Assembly (NCBI RefSeq): GCF_001940785.1
Contig: NZ_MSLS01000017.1
Coordinates: forward strand, 305 to 64,304
DNA length: 64,000 bases
Source of the DNA: Bacillus sp. MRMR6
GTDB taxonomy: Bacteria; Bacillota; Bacilli; Bacillales; Cytobacillaceae
Reading direction: 5' to 3'
The position numbers and the translations under genes were made by a program. Below the pieces are notes generated by a model. The model saw nothing but the letters and a program-made list of their open reading frames with translations. It made no database searches and was not told the origin of the DNA. The first letter of the stretch is position 1, and each line of letters starts with the position of its first letter. Below are positions 45,604 through 55,546 of the stretch, one piece after another.

Positions 45604-47127
45604 CTAAATATGTGAACGCTCCCTTACAGCTGTAATCACTTTACGGGTCGAATCACTGATATTCTCTTTAAAATATGGTTCATACGCCTCAATTGGTGGT
45701 TTCTTAGTAGTGTAAACAGCAATTAGAACTCCGATTAAAGAGATTACACCCGCGACTAAGAACGGATTTGCAGCACCCATTGCTTTTGCAATAATATAGG
45801 TGACAGAACCAATAATAATTCCTGCATATCCACCTGCAGCATTCATTCTCTTCCAGTACAATCCTAAGAATACAGCTAAGAAAAAGGCTGCTCCAAAACC
45901 ACCGTACACATATACAAATCCCATTGCCAAAAACCACGGCGGCTTAATGGCACTTATTACTGCAATCAGTCCCATGACCAAAATGATCATTCTTAGACGT
46001 TTGTTAAATGTCTTGTCGTCCACTTTTGTATTTTTAGCAAGGCCTAAATAAACATCATAATAGAGTGTTGTACCCGCCGTGAGCAGCATTGAATTTGCGG
46101 TTGAAACAGCTGCACCACAAAGAGCAACAAGTGTCATCGCTCCAACAAAAGGATGTGCATAATCCTGAATAATTAATGGAACGATGTAATCCGTCGTTTT
46201 TCCTTCAGGGATACTAGGTAATAACGCTTTTGCACCAAGCCCCATGATAATTAACGGACCCATAATGAATATTAATACACCAATCGTACTCATTACTTGT
46301 AAAATAGCTACTTTTGTATTTTTAGGGGCCAACATCCTGCCTACCCAATGCGGCGATGCTGGAGAACCTAATGAATTAGAAATAAAAATTGAAATAAGCG
46401 CACTTAAGCCAAAAGTTCCGAGTGGTGAAAGAAGGATCCCCGGCTCTAGCGGCTCTCCCCCTACATAGGTCGGAGCAGTCGTAGTAGCTAACTTATCTAA
46501 AATATTATCCATTCCCCCTGTTGCTACCAATACAGCCGCACTACCTAGGATCATCCCAATGACAATAAGTACTGTGTTAAGTGTATCTGTGGCTGCAACG
46601 GACCAGAAACCGCCAATACTTGTAAAAATTAAAAATACTAAAAATGCAAAAATAGCAATTTTATAATCAATTCCTGTGATGGAAGCAAATACAATTCCAA
46701 AGCCGTTAACCTGAATATGAACAAGTAGGAAGTAACCAATTGTCATTAAAATCCCAACAATCATTCGTAACGGACTGTTTTTCTTATGTGGCTCATACCT
46801 AAGGTGGATATACTCAGGAAAGGTCCTAACTGGAGTTTCAGGTCTCCTGATTTTGTAAGCAACAAGTGGAATTAACGCACCACCTAAACACCAGCCTGCA
46901 ACCCATCCAATAATCGCAGCCACTCCTGAACTATATAAATAACCAGGTACTCCTAGAACAGAAGCTACACTTACCCATGTGGCAGTAGTTGTACCAATAC
47001 CGATTAACAAGCCCATTCTATGCCCGCCTGTTGTAAAATCAGAGATGGATTCGGTATTTTTCAAACTCTTTAAACTTGACCATACAATGAATAATAAATA
47101 AAAAATTAGCACAATTACGTACATCAT
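45604..47127 (-). CDS. Sodium:solute symporter (SSS family)
   Basis: A 507-residue membrane carrier with about 13 hydrophobic segments and SSS-type motifs (GWVAGWCLGGALIPLVAYKIRRPETPVRTFPEYIHLRYEP near residue 75; ALCGAAVSTANSMLLTAGTTLYYDVY). It cotransports sodium with an organic solute that cannot be told from sequence. A 44-residue membrane protein gene ends 24 bases upstream and is very probably co-transcribed. The GH2 gene downstream is separated by a terminator, so a sugar or glycoside substrate is only a guess. Confidence 0.9.
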   Translation of the reverse strand: MMYVIVLIFYLLFIVWSSLKSLKNTESISDFTTGGHRMGLLIGIGTTTATWVSVASVLGVPGYLYSSGVAAIIGWVAGWCLGGALIPLVAYKIRRPETPVRTFPEYIHLRYEPHKKNSPLRMIVGILMTIGYFLLVHIQVNGFGIVFASITGIDYKIAIFAFLVFLIFTSIGGFWSVAATDTLNTVLIVIGMILGSAAVLVATGGMDNILDKLATTTAPTYVGGEPLEPGILLSPLGTFGLSALISIFISNSLGSPASPHWVGRMLAPKNTKVAILQVMSTIGVLIFIMGPLIIMGLGAKALLPSIPEGKTTDYIVPLIIQDYAHPFVGAMTLVALCGAAVSTANSMLLTAGTTLYYDVYLGLAKNTKVDDKTFNKRLRMIILVMGLIAVISAIKPPWFLAMGFVYVYGGFGAAFFLAVFLGLYWKRMNAAGGYAGIIIGSVTYIIAKAMGAANPFLVAGVISLIGVLIAVYTTKKPPIEAYEPYFKENISDSTRKVITAVRERSHI

Positions 47128-47151
47128 GTTGTTTTAGCCTCTCTTTATATC

Positions 47152-47286
47152 TTATTTATACCTAAAAATCTTTCCTGTAGCACCCCAACGTTTGACACCT
47201 GATTTTTCAATTTTATAGCAAAGGTAAGTACCTAAAAGAAACGAAAAAAACATCATGCCAACCCAAATCATCATCGCAATAAACAC
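47152..47286 (-). CDS. Small membrane protein upstream of the symporter gene
   Basis: Previously easy to miss, this 44-residue frame runs from GTG 47286 to TAA and has a strong purine-rich ribosome site (AAAAGGGGGGGG) about 4 bases upstream. The product has one clear membrane segment (MMIWVGMMFFSFLLGTYLCY) followed by a basic tail (KIEKSGVKRWGATGKIFRYK). It ends 24 bases before the symporter start in the same orientation. Small accessory proteins encoded next to sodium:solute symporters are known in other bacteria, so a subunit role is likely but not shown. Confidence 0.7.
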   Translation of the reverse strand: MFIAMMIWVGMMFFSFLLGTYLCYKIEKSGVKRWGATGKIFRYK

Positions 47287-47484
47287 CCAACCCCCCCCTT
47301 TTCATTAAACTAAATAGCCCTAATTTCAAAAAAAACTAAGGCCTATACACAGTATTTTCAAAATATAAAATCTATTCTAGCATATCAGGTAAGTTCGTCA
47401 ATACTTAATTGTACAATAGCCGAGATGTTTACTAGGAATAAGGAACATTGCTAATTAGAAGCAAAAACACTTTCCAAGGAATGC

Positions 47485-47528
47485 AAAAAGGCCTCCCACT
47501 AGATTTAATAATCCCAGGAAGACCTTTT
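47485..47528 (-). terminator. Terminator after the histidine phosphatase gene
   Basis: AAAAGGTCTTCCTGGGA pairs imperfectly with the segment GTGGGAGGCCTTTT on the minus strand, followed by T. Rest of the 360-base gap before the small membrane protein gene shows nothing else clear. Confidence 0.6.
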
Positions 47529-47645
47529 GAAAGAAGAATTTTTTGGATGATTGTAAAAGAAAAGGCATATACAAATGACTAATGATATGCCCTGTTTTAT
47601 TAAAGCATGTCGCCCTTGAGATGGTATTTCAAGAATTTGTTCCCT

Positions 47646-48296
47646 TTATTGATTATAAGAAATTACTTTGTATTTTTCTTCCGTGTACTCGATATGAGTA
47701 ATACTAGAGTTCCTAATTTCTATTGGATCAATTGGTTCTTCAGCAAATTTATGGAGTAGATGCATAATCACGACACCGTGACTAACAAGCAGTATATTTT
47801 CATCTTCTTTTTTTCTTTCAGCCATAATGATCTCCAAGCCTTTTTCAACACGCTCTGAGAACGCTGCAAACGTTTCTGCATCTTGCAGTGGGTCTGCCTT
47901 ATGCAACGAATCCACTACTTTTTCAATCGGTTGGTTGCGCATCATTTCCACATTATCTGAATAACCATTTTCCTTAGCGATCTTACTCCATGCAACCTCA
48001 TTGTACTCCCCTTCGAAGCTGCCAAAAAATAATTCTCTAAATTCTTTAAGCTTTCGTATAGCCAGTTGATCGCTATGCTTGTTTTGTCCAATTAGAATTT
48101 CTGCAGTTTCAACCGTTCTTCCTAAATCACTAGTATACACACGTTCAAAGGAGGTATTAGCCAGCTTTTTCCCCGTCTCAATAGCTACTGTTTTACCTGC
48201 TTCTGTTAAAGGACTATCTGCCCAACCTTGCATTTTTTGATAATGATTCAAATAGGTCTCACCGTGTCTAATGAGATATAATTTTACTTTTCCCAT
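47646..48296 (-). CDS. Histidine phosphatase family protein (phosphoglycerate mutase-like)
   Basis: A 216-residue cytoplasmic phosphatase of the branch-1 family. The phospho-accepting histidine is in the opening YLIRHGETYLN; other family residues occur in SDLGRTVETA, the acidic KEFRELFFGSFEG and LLVSHGVVIMHLL. ATG 48296 fits the RHG motif spacing, with AGGTGGGG just upstream. It follows the GH1 gene but a hairpin lies between. It may dephosphorylate sugar phosphates; other small phosphate esters are equally possible. Confidence 0.88.
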   Translation of the reverse strand: MGKVKLYLIRHGETYLNHYQKMQGWADSPLTEAGKTVAIETGKKLANTSFERVYTSDLGRTVETAEILIGQNKHSDQLAIRKLKEFRELFFGSFEGEYNEVAWSKIAKENGYSDNVEMMRNQPIEKVVDSLHKADPLQDAETFAAFSERVEKGLEIIMAERKKEDENILLVSHGVVIMHLLHKFAEEPIDPIEIRNSSITHIEYTEEKYKVISYNQ

Positions 48297-48363
48297 AACC
48301 CCACCTACTTCCATCATCCATTTCAAAGCTAACTCACTGTAGCCTCACTATTTTCCAATATTC

Positions 48364-48405
48364 ATTAAAACAGTGCTCCAACCCATCCAAGGATCGGAAC
48401 ACTGT
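48364..48405 (-). terminator. Terminator after the GH1 gene
   Basis: Minus strand ACAGTGTTCC pairs with GGAGCACTGT, followed by TTTAAT. It starts about 20 bases after the GH1 stop. Confidence 0.65.
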
Positions 48406-48423
48406 CTATTTGAAATTTGAAAA

Positions 48424-49950
<1,527 letters not shown>

Positions 49951-49966
<16 letters not shown>

Positions 49967-50724
49967 CGGGATGAATATTGCTCTTGATACCGATAAACTA
50001 ACACATCAAACAGGCGTAATAACGTATATGCACTAACTGCACTGTTTTCTATTTTTCCACATTGTAATAATTCATCAAACACTTCTTGCTGTTTTAGGGC
50101 GTCCGAAAAGGTAATAAGTAATTTCTTCCCCTTGGCCATTTCAATTTTATCAATGATGGCTAACTCTTCCATTAAGATGTTTCCCTGAATAGAAATCGTG
50201 ATGATCATATCTTCTTCCGTTAATAGAGATAAAGCGTCGACTTGTTTAAAAAGATTTGTACTGCATTCACAAAACTTTCCTAAAAGCAGTAACCTCTTTT
50301 GAAGCTCCAACGCTTGAATTTGATTTTTTTCAAAACCAAGAATTACGATTTTTTTAGATTCGTAAATACTGGAAGCGACCCGTTCCAACTGTTCCGTCTT
50401 AATATTTGCTATCATCTCTATATTTTCTTTTAATTTCTTTTCTAACATGTCTGGGCTCAATAACTTTTCATATTCATCACCTGAATAGGCACCAACCTGC
50501 ATAGCAGCACTACTTCTTAGGTGCGAAAAATTCCTGAATCCTAATCTTTTACAGAAGCGATTGATTGTAGAAGGTGCAACATTACACGCTTCTGCTGCTG
50601 TTTCTAGAGAAAATCTCTCAATTTTATCGATATGCTCAAGTAAGCTTTTGGCAATGGAATAATTAATGTCCTTATCAAGGGAATTATTTATGTATGCTAA
50701 CAGGGTATAGATCAATTGCTCCAT
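49951..50724 (-). CDS. RpiR-family (MurR/RpiR) transcriptional regulator
   Basis: A 257-residue regulator with an N-terminal RpiR helix-turn-helix (AAEACNVAPSTINRFCKRLGFRNF, about 40-65) and a C-terminal SIS domain that senses a sugar phosphate (KKIVILGFEKNQIQALELQKRL, ISIQGNILMEELAI). ATG 50724 is preceded by GAGGTGG. Directly upstream of the GH1 gene, so it probably controls it in response to a phosphorylated beta-glucoside. Its SIS motif ISIQGNI deviates from the usual SxSGxT. Confidence 0.9.
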
Positions 50725-50821
50725 ATTTGCCACCTCAGAAAAAATACTATCACTTTTCCTTATGAACCACAATTGTATTCAATGGCAGCCATTTTAATTT
50801 TCATCAATGGTCGAGGGGCTT

Positions 50822-51220
50822 CCCTTCATTTTTACTAGCCACCCCTTTCGACAATTCTCTTCACACTTAGGATCATTAAATACAGGTGTAACAGCATGTA
50901 AGGCTTTTCTAATCAATCGTTTAGTTAACACCAATTTACCTAATTAATCGTTTAATTAATTACCGTCTAAGCCCTTTTAACAACAGAGCTTTCCTTGCTT
51001 TCAGGTAAATTAATTGTCGTATAGACGTTGTGATTTATAGGAATTATCTTCAAAACTGACAATAAAAACTAACAAACTACCTATTCTTACAATTGCAAAC
51101 AGGTTTTTCTACCAACTAATCGTTTAATTAAAAGGACAGTAAATCCTTTCAAACCAAGAGTTACCCTGTATTCTTGAAAGATTTATGTCGAAAAATATAA
51201 GTGCGAAAAAAATCTATCAA
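50822..51220. repeat. Diverged long direct repeat, copy A
   Basis: About 400 bp that aligns along its length, with many substitutions and small gaps, with 53264-53640. Shared landmarks are TTTTTACTAG near the left end, AAGCCCTTT, TTTGTTAGTTT-type and CGACAAT blocks. Three degenerate copies of CTAATCGTTTAATTAA lie at 50909-50929, 50939-50964 and 51113-51134. No convincing gene inside, but both copies end in a short frame with LVKM. Confidence 0.65.
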
Positions 51221-51232
51221 ACTGGTTCTCTA

Positions 51233-51490
51233 TCAATCTTCCCCTGCAGTCATATCAATTTCATATATACGTGGGATATAGCGGCCACCCGATGAATTAT
51301 TGAATAAATCACTAATCTTTGGCGGATTCGGCGAATGTGCCACAAATTCCAATAGATTCTCATGTGCTCTTTCAAAGGAATATTTTCGCAAGACCACATG
51401 CCAGGAATCCAGCTTATATTGATCAAACTGAAACTTTTCATAATAGGCTTCGATAAGTACCATCAACGTATAAATCTCTTTCTTATTCAT
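51233..51490 (-). CDS. Phage-type replicative helicase loader/inhibitor fragment (G39P-like)
   Basis: An 85-residue protein resembling the N-terminal part of SPP1 G39P-type helicase loaders: MNKKEIYTLMVLIEAYYEKF, then DSWHVVLRKYSFERAHENLLEFVAHSPNPPKISDL. Such proteins deliver the replicative helicase to the origin. It is shorter than full-length relatives as I know them and no helicase gene follows, so it is probably a relic. It overlaps the upstream gene by 8 bases. Confidence 0.6.
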   Translation of the reverse strand: MNKKEIYTLMVLIEAYYEKFQFDQYKLDSWHVVLRKYSFERAHENLLEFVAHSPNPPKISDLFNNSSGGRYIPRIYEIDMTAGED

Positions 51491-51746
51491 CTAAGTCAAA
51501 ATCATCCTCAGACATTCTCTTCTTACCTTCCTGCTGATTGAGATACGATTCAAATTTTGACCCAAACAACGTCTCCGGCCGCAGGAACTTATTCCAATCA
51601 GGGTCGCCCAGCCATTCAGCTGATTTCAAATCGACGACCCTATGAAAATGAATTTGCTGCAACACCACTGCCTCATTTAAATCAAGCTTAACTGCAAAAC
51701 TCGGAATAATCATGATTGGACTTTCATTGATTAGTAACCTACTCAT
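51483..51746 (-). CDS. Phage replisome organiser remnant (internally deleted)
   Basis: An 87-residue protein from ATG 51746 (AAAGGAGAG upstream). Its start, MSRLLINESPIMIIPSFAV and LNEAVVLQQIH, is typical of phage/ICE replication initiators, and its end (DWNKFLRPETLFGSKFESYLNQ) matches their conserved C-terminal domain. The DNA-binding middle is missing: the two ends join at about residue 33. This points to an in-frame internal deletion. Overlaps the following G39P-like gene, as in phage replication modules. Confidence 0.65.
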   Translation of the reverse strand: MSRLLINESPIMIIPSFAVKLDLNEAVVLQQIHFHRVVDLKSAEWLGDPDWNKFLRPETLFGSKFESYLNQQEGKKRMSEDDFDLDE

Positions 51747-52235
51747 CTGAATCTCTCCTTTATAGAATCTTTTTGTAAGGAACATTGATACCGTCCCGTC
51801 GTAAGACGCGAACAGCCCGCCGAATGGATTAAGTCCCTTCAACAGATATATATATATATAAAGAAGTAAAAAGGTTAGGTTGGAAGAAAATATTTTTTGC
51901 TTAGGGAATTTGATAGTGGAAGAGTAAACTATACTCTGAAGTATTCTTTGAAGTAATCTAATGAAGAAATCTCTGGTACTGCTTGGGTCAATAGGAGTAT
52001 TTCTACATGTCATTCTGAATCGAACTAAATGTCAGGATGATAGATTCGGGTTGGTCATTTTTTGCTGATGCAAGATCCAAAATGCCCTGCTAGTATTCCT
52101 AAACGGCATTGCTAATTTTGATATTCATTTAATTTGTATACTAAAGCAAAAAAAAACTCCCTAATGATAAGGAAGTGGCTTTAGCTATTGATATGGATTT
52201 TCTACATTTAGTACTTCTCAGTATGGGGAAAAATA
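51747..52235. other. Intergenic with TA microsatellite
   Basis: Contains a short (TA)n run near 51849-51861 and no recognisable gene. The reading frame upstream of the replisome remnant to 52013 has no family resemblance and no ribosome site. Confidence 0.4.
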
Positions 52236-52336
52236 ACGGCTTAAAAGCCTTATCATGCGGCCCCTATGGTGAGATTGAAAAATCTTTAACGTGGATTTAT
52301 TGTTATTCTTTGGATTGCGTTGGCAAAATGTTCTCA
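52236..52336. repeat. Dispersed non-coding repeat, copy 1
   Basis: Shares with copies at 54781 and 56461 the block CATGCGGCCCCTATGGTGAG, then ATCTTTAAC, and with copy 3 also TGGATTGCGTTGGCAAAATG. Non-coding as far as I can tell. Confidence 0.6.
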
Positions 52337-52393
52337 GATAAAAAATGATGTAGGGGTGTCATCTTAGAACTGCCAACTCTACTGTATATTTTA

Positions 52394-52972
52394 CTAGGCG
52401 TTTCTATTTATTGTACTTAAATATAGGTTTAATGAATCTTCTGCTTCGCCCGCGACTATCTTAATAAAGTCATCATATTCTTTTTGTGTATGTGCTTTAT
52501 CTAATGCTACATAATAAGCTAGGCGATTTTCTACTTTAATAACAATTGGTGGATAACCGTCTTTCATAAGTTCCAAATTCAACAACAACCGTGATGTCCG
52601 ACCATTTCCATCAATAAATGGGTGAATTCCAACAAAAATGGCATGTAGCATAGCTCCACGAGCAACTGGATGTAATTTTTTTGTTTCTACTTGTTCATAC
52701 CAGGCCATCAACTGCTCCATCTCTTCTTTTATAAGGAAGGGATTTGGAGGTATGTGTTTACCGGAAATAAAAACTTGCTGTTCCCTATATCCACCTGCAT
52801 ATTCATCATCAATTCCTTTTAGTACAAGTCGATGTAGATTCTTAATTTGCCACTCTGACAAAGGTTCACCCTTTTGTACAATTTCCTCTACAAAGTGAAT
52901 CGCATCCCGATGATTAATAACCTCCAAGTGTTCACGCAGCATTTTGCCACCAACAGTAATTCCTTCTAGCAC
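52394..52972 (-). CDS. Fic-family protein, start codon degraded
   Basis: AMP-transferring (or related) Fic-domain protein with the catalytic motif HPFIDGNGRTSR (His117 in this frame). The open frame continues 43 codons further to 53101 and those codons are clearly Fic-like (RPLPKYTVKSL, then LLLEWTYNTNAIEGNTLTI), including the inhibitory motif TNAIEG. However no ATG, GTG or TTG begins that part; the expected start reads ATA at 53099-53101 and no ribosome site precedes it. The first usable codon is a GTG at 52972 with only a weak ribosome site. So it is either a pseudogene or makes a shortened Fic without its inhibitory helix. Confidence 0.75.
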   Translation of the reverse strand: MLEGITVGGKMLREHLEVINHRDAIHFVEEIVQKGEPLSEWQIKNLHRLVLKGIDDEYAGGYREQQVFISGKHIPPNPFLIKEEMEQLMAWYEQVETKKLHPVARGAMLHAIFVGIHPFIDGNGRTSRLLLNLELMKDGYPPIVIKVENRLAYYVALDKAHTQKEYDDFIKIVAGEAEDSLNLYLSTINRNA

Positions 52973-53263
52973 TACCTTCGTTTCGTTGATCGTTAGCGTG
53001 TTTCCTTCAATTGCATTTGTATTATATGTCCATTCGAGTAATAACTTTTCGCGTAAGCTTTTTACTGTATATTTAGGTAACGGCCGATTGGAATCAAATA
53101 TTTAGTAAAGGTAAGGTTCATTATAGTAAGAATTTAATAAACTTGACTTAGCTGTTTTTGTATATCTAAAAGACTACTCTAAACATTAATATCTCTATCT
53201 CTATAATTAGCCAAGAAAACAATTCTTTAACAATATAAATCTAATGAAAATCACCATCAGATG

Positions 53264-53640
53264 AATTCATTTTTACTAGATCATCTTCTCGACAATATTC
53301 TTCCCGTCCAAGAGGATTTAACCCATGTTTATCAGCATTTTGAGTGAATATAATTAAACGTTTGGTTAGTGCCAATTCTACTAAACAAGCGTTTGATTAA
53401 ATTGTGGTTAAGCCCTTTATCAAGCATGCTATTGTCTCTTTTCAAGAGTAATTATTGTCATAAAATAGTTATCGTTGTTAAGATTCCATTCCCATCCCCA
53501 CAATATAAACTAGCAAAGTACATAGTTTTACAAATTCAGACTAGTAGTTATCCCAATTAATCGATTGATTAGTAGTGCAGTTAATTCTTTTAAACCGGTT
53601 TAATACCAGTTTTACTAGAAAAATTATTGTCGACGAAAAA
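53264..53640. repeat. Diverged long direct repeat, copy B
   Basis: Partner of copy A (50822-51220) in the same orientation. The three TTAATTAAACG-like motifs recur at about 53351-53369, 53379-53400 and 53553-53573 with nearly the same spacing as in A. Confidence 0.65.
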
Positions 53641-53827
53641 GGGTGGTTAATACATAGTCTATTTCAATTCATCATTCCTGAATTTTTTCCTAAAATACAC
53701 AAAAGTAACATATATTAACCGTTTATAGGTTTCGTAAAACGCTATAATACAAGTAGTCTCTGTAGTTTCCCTTCACCTCCCTCACTTCTTACCCAAAATC
53801 CACTCATGATGAAAGCAGGTTGATTTA

Positions 53828-54667
53828 ATGAAGAACATCAACAGTACAAAGAATATTCATGACGAGAAAGAACCGCAGATGAAAGTGTTATTGAAACATT
53901 TTGAAAATCCACAGGAACACGAAATTATGGTAAGAAATATGAAGATAAGTGCTGAATTTGACATGAGGCACCGTGGACACTTTTTATTTTATGGAAAAGA
54001 TTTTATAGATTACAAACTAGAACGCCCCTACGACAAAGACCGCAATGAGTTTCTCCGCATCTTATCAAACTTCATGTCCAACGTGTTGGAAGATGACTGT
54101 CCCTCCTCATGGAAAAAATGTAAGCGACCATTTTGGGAAGAACTGATTTTCACACACTTACCACTTGTCATGCATATTACCCCTGAACAAAAACAAGTAG
54201 AAACCTTCCTTTACCAATTAAAAATGTTTATCCAATGGCTTGATAAACGGAGTGGTACAACATGGTTTCCAGTTGTTAATAAGTTTTCAAAAGAAGCCAT
54301 TTCCGACCTGAAATTATGTGAGGAAGTGCTGAATACTATTTTTTTAAGAGACTTTCCACAACTCCATCAGAAAGACTTTAGCCCCGAGCAGCAAATCGAA
54401 AAAGCGAATCAGAGTTTCAAGCAATGTACGAAAAGAAGGGACAGCCTTTTTGAAGTAACAAGTGTCATTGACCAGATTACTGTATTAAAAGAATTTAATA
54501 CCTATATAACCTATTATGTAAAAGGCTTACCCACCCATATAATCGTCCCCGGACTCATTATGAGCGGTTGTATCGGCCGAAAGAGCGGTACCTTGCTATG
54601 GGAGTGGTTTCAAACTGATGGAATCTATCCGCAAAAAGGTAAGAAATACATTAAACTTAGTAGTTAA
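53828..54667 (+). CDS. Hypothetical protein
   Basis: I do not recognise this 279-residue protein. It is soluble, without signal or membrane segments, rich in charged and aromatic residues (MRHRGHFLFYGKDFIDY; WKKCKRPFWEELIFTHLPLV). A helical middle region (about 100-200) is followed by a short C-terminal part with IIVPGLIMSGCIGRK. It starts with ATG, with AGCAGG about 9 bases upstream, and is followed by a terminator. It stands alone on the plus strand in the decayed accessory region. Confidence 0.65.
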   Translation: MKNINSTKNIHDEKEPQMKVLLKHFENPQEHEIMVRNMKISAEFDMRHRGHFLFYGKDFIDYKLERPYDKDRNEFLRILSNFMSNVLEDDCPSSWKKCKRPFWEELIFTHLPLVMHITPEQKQVETFLYQLKMFIQWLDKRSGTTWFPVVNKFSKEAISDLKLCEEVLNTIFLRDFPQLHQKDFSPEQQIEKANQSFKQCTKRRDSLFEVTSVIDQITVLKEFNTYITYYVKGLPTHIIVPGLIMSGCIGRKSGTLLWEWFQTDGIYPQKGKKYIKLSS

Positions 54668-54705
54668 GATAGGCTCAGTTACGTGTAGGATAGGCGATTT
54701 TACAA

Positions 54706-54747
54706 CAAAAAAAACCACTCCCAATATTTTAAAGGAGTGTTTTTTTC
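54706..54747 (+). terminator. Terminator of the hypothetical gene
   Basis: CACTCC pairs with GGAGTG around an A+T-rich loop, followed by TTTTTTTC on the plus strand; about 40 bases after the stop. Confidence 0.7.
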
Positions 54748-54780
54748 TTAGTTTGTTTGGAAAATGTACTTAACCAATAT

Positions 54781-54862
54781 GGTTAAATTACATCATGCCG
54801 CCCCTAAGGTGAGAGTGTGTAATATCTTTAACATGGTGTGCTTAGAGAGCGGTAAATTAGAG
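54781..54862. repeat. Dispersed non-coding repeat, copy 2
   Basis: CATCATGCCGCCCCTAAGG, then GTGTGTAATATCTTTAACA and GCGGTAAAT, shared closely with copy 3. The DNA from here to the cupin relic also holds a short frame (minus, about 54896-54985) reading IIHIYVEAWRITGGQWGLGK, perhaps another gene relic. Confidence 0.6.
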
Positions 54863-55037
54863 TTTTGCTATAGTACCATAATTATCCTTTTATCTTAATT
54901 CATTTCACTGAACTTTCCTAATCCCCATTGTCCTCCCGTAATACGCCAAGCCTCCACATAGATGTGAATGATGGCGGTTAGTTTGTTTTAGGTATTAGAC
55001 AGTTAGGTAAAGCAATTAGCAAAAGGATGGACATAAT

Positions 55038-55083
55038 AAAAAAAGTGCCAGGCACCATCCAAGTAGAATTATGCCTGGCACTT
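55038..55083 (-). terminator. GTGCCAGGCAC-type hairpin after the cupin relic
   Basis: Perfect arms AGTGCCAGGCA and TGCCTGGCACT with T run on the minus strand. GTGCC(A/T)GGCAC hairpins are very common in Bacillus-type genomes. Confidence 0.75.
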
Positions 55084-55339
55084 CATTATATTTGGGGTGA
55101 GTTTCCGTTTTATCTTATCGATTAATCCATCGTAACAATCTCTTCTATTTACAAGAAAAATATCACCCTTTCTCAGGTTGTAGTCATCTTGATTTACCCG
55201 GATCTCCAATTCACCTTCAAGCACGAAAAGGATTTCAGTCGCTTCATGCCAATGATAGGGGAAATGTTCAACTGTATGTGTAAAAATTTTTATTGGTAAA
55301 TCAACCTGATAATCAATCTGCTCATAATTCGTAATGCAT
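55069..55339 (-). pseudogene. Cupin/AraC N-terminal domain remnant, frameshifted
   Basis: The frame reads YEQIDYQVDLPIKIF, then HTVEHFPYHWHEATEILFVLEG, and later LRKGDIFLVN, the cupin sensor domain of AraC-type regulators. The ATG at 55339, preceded by GGAGG, opens MHYEL and then hits a stop; the cupin frame is one base off and lacks its own start. It also ends after about 90 codons, without any DNA-binding domain. A gene fragment with a 5' frameshift and 3' truncation. An independent small cupin is less likely because there is no start codon. Confidence 0.7.
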
Positions 55340-55546
55340 GTTCCTCCGCCTTCAATTCAATAATTATCAATACTTTAGCATAAAAAAAATATCTAAACAA
55401 TTTGTTGTCTCTCAGATTAATAGTGTTGAAACCCTTATTATTTAGTCGATGGGAAGGGTTCCATTCTTCTGAATTCCCAGATCATGAATAAAACTAAATC
55501 TACATGGCGGTAAATTTTTCGCAAGAAGTAATGTTCAGGTGATGAA

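Noticed and set aside
51747-52013. N-terminal extension of the replisome remnant to 52013
   Set aside because: The extension crosses a TA microsatellite and has no ribosome site, while ATG 51746 has a good one and matches family N-termini.
50822-53640. The long repeats as attL/attR of an integrated phage
   Set aside because: They are about 400 bp long and strongly diverged, and there is no integrase; att cores are short and identical.
54781-54812. Repeat copy 2 as a relic of a groEL 3' end (GGMM stop on the minus strand)
   Set aside because: Copies 1 and 3 do not keep the Gly-Met codons, so the likeness is probably chance.
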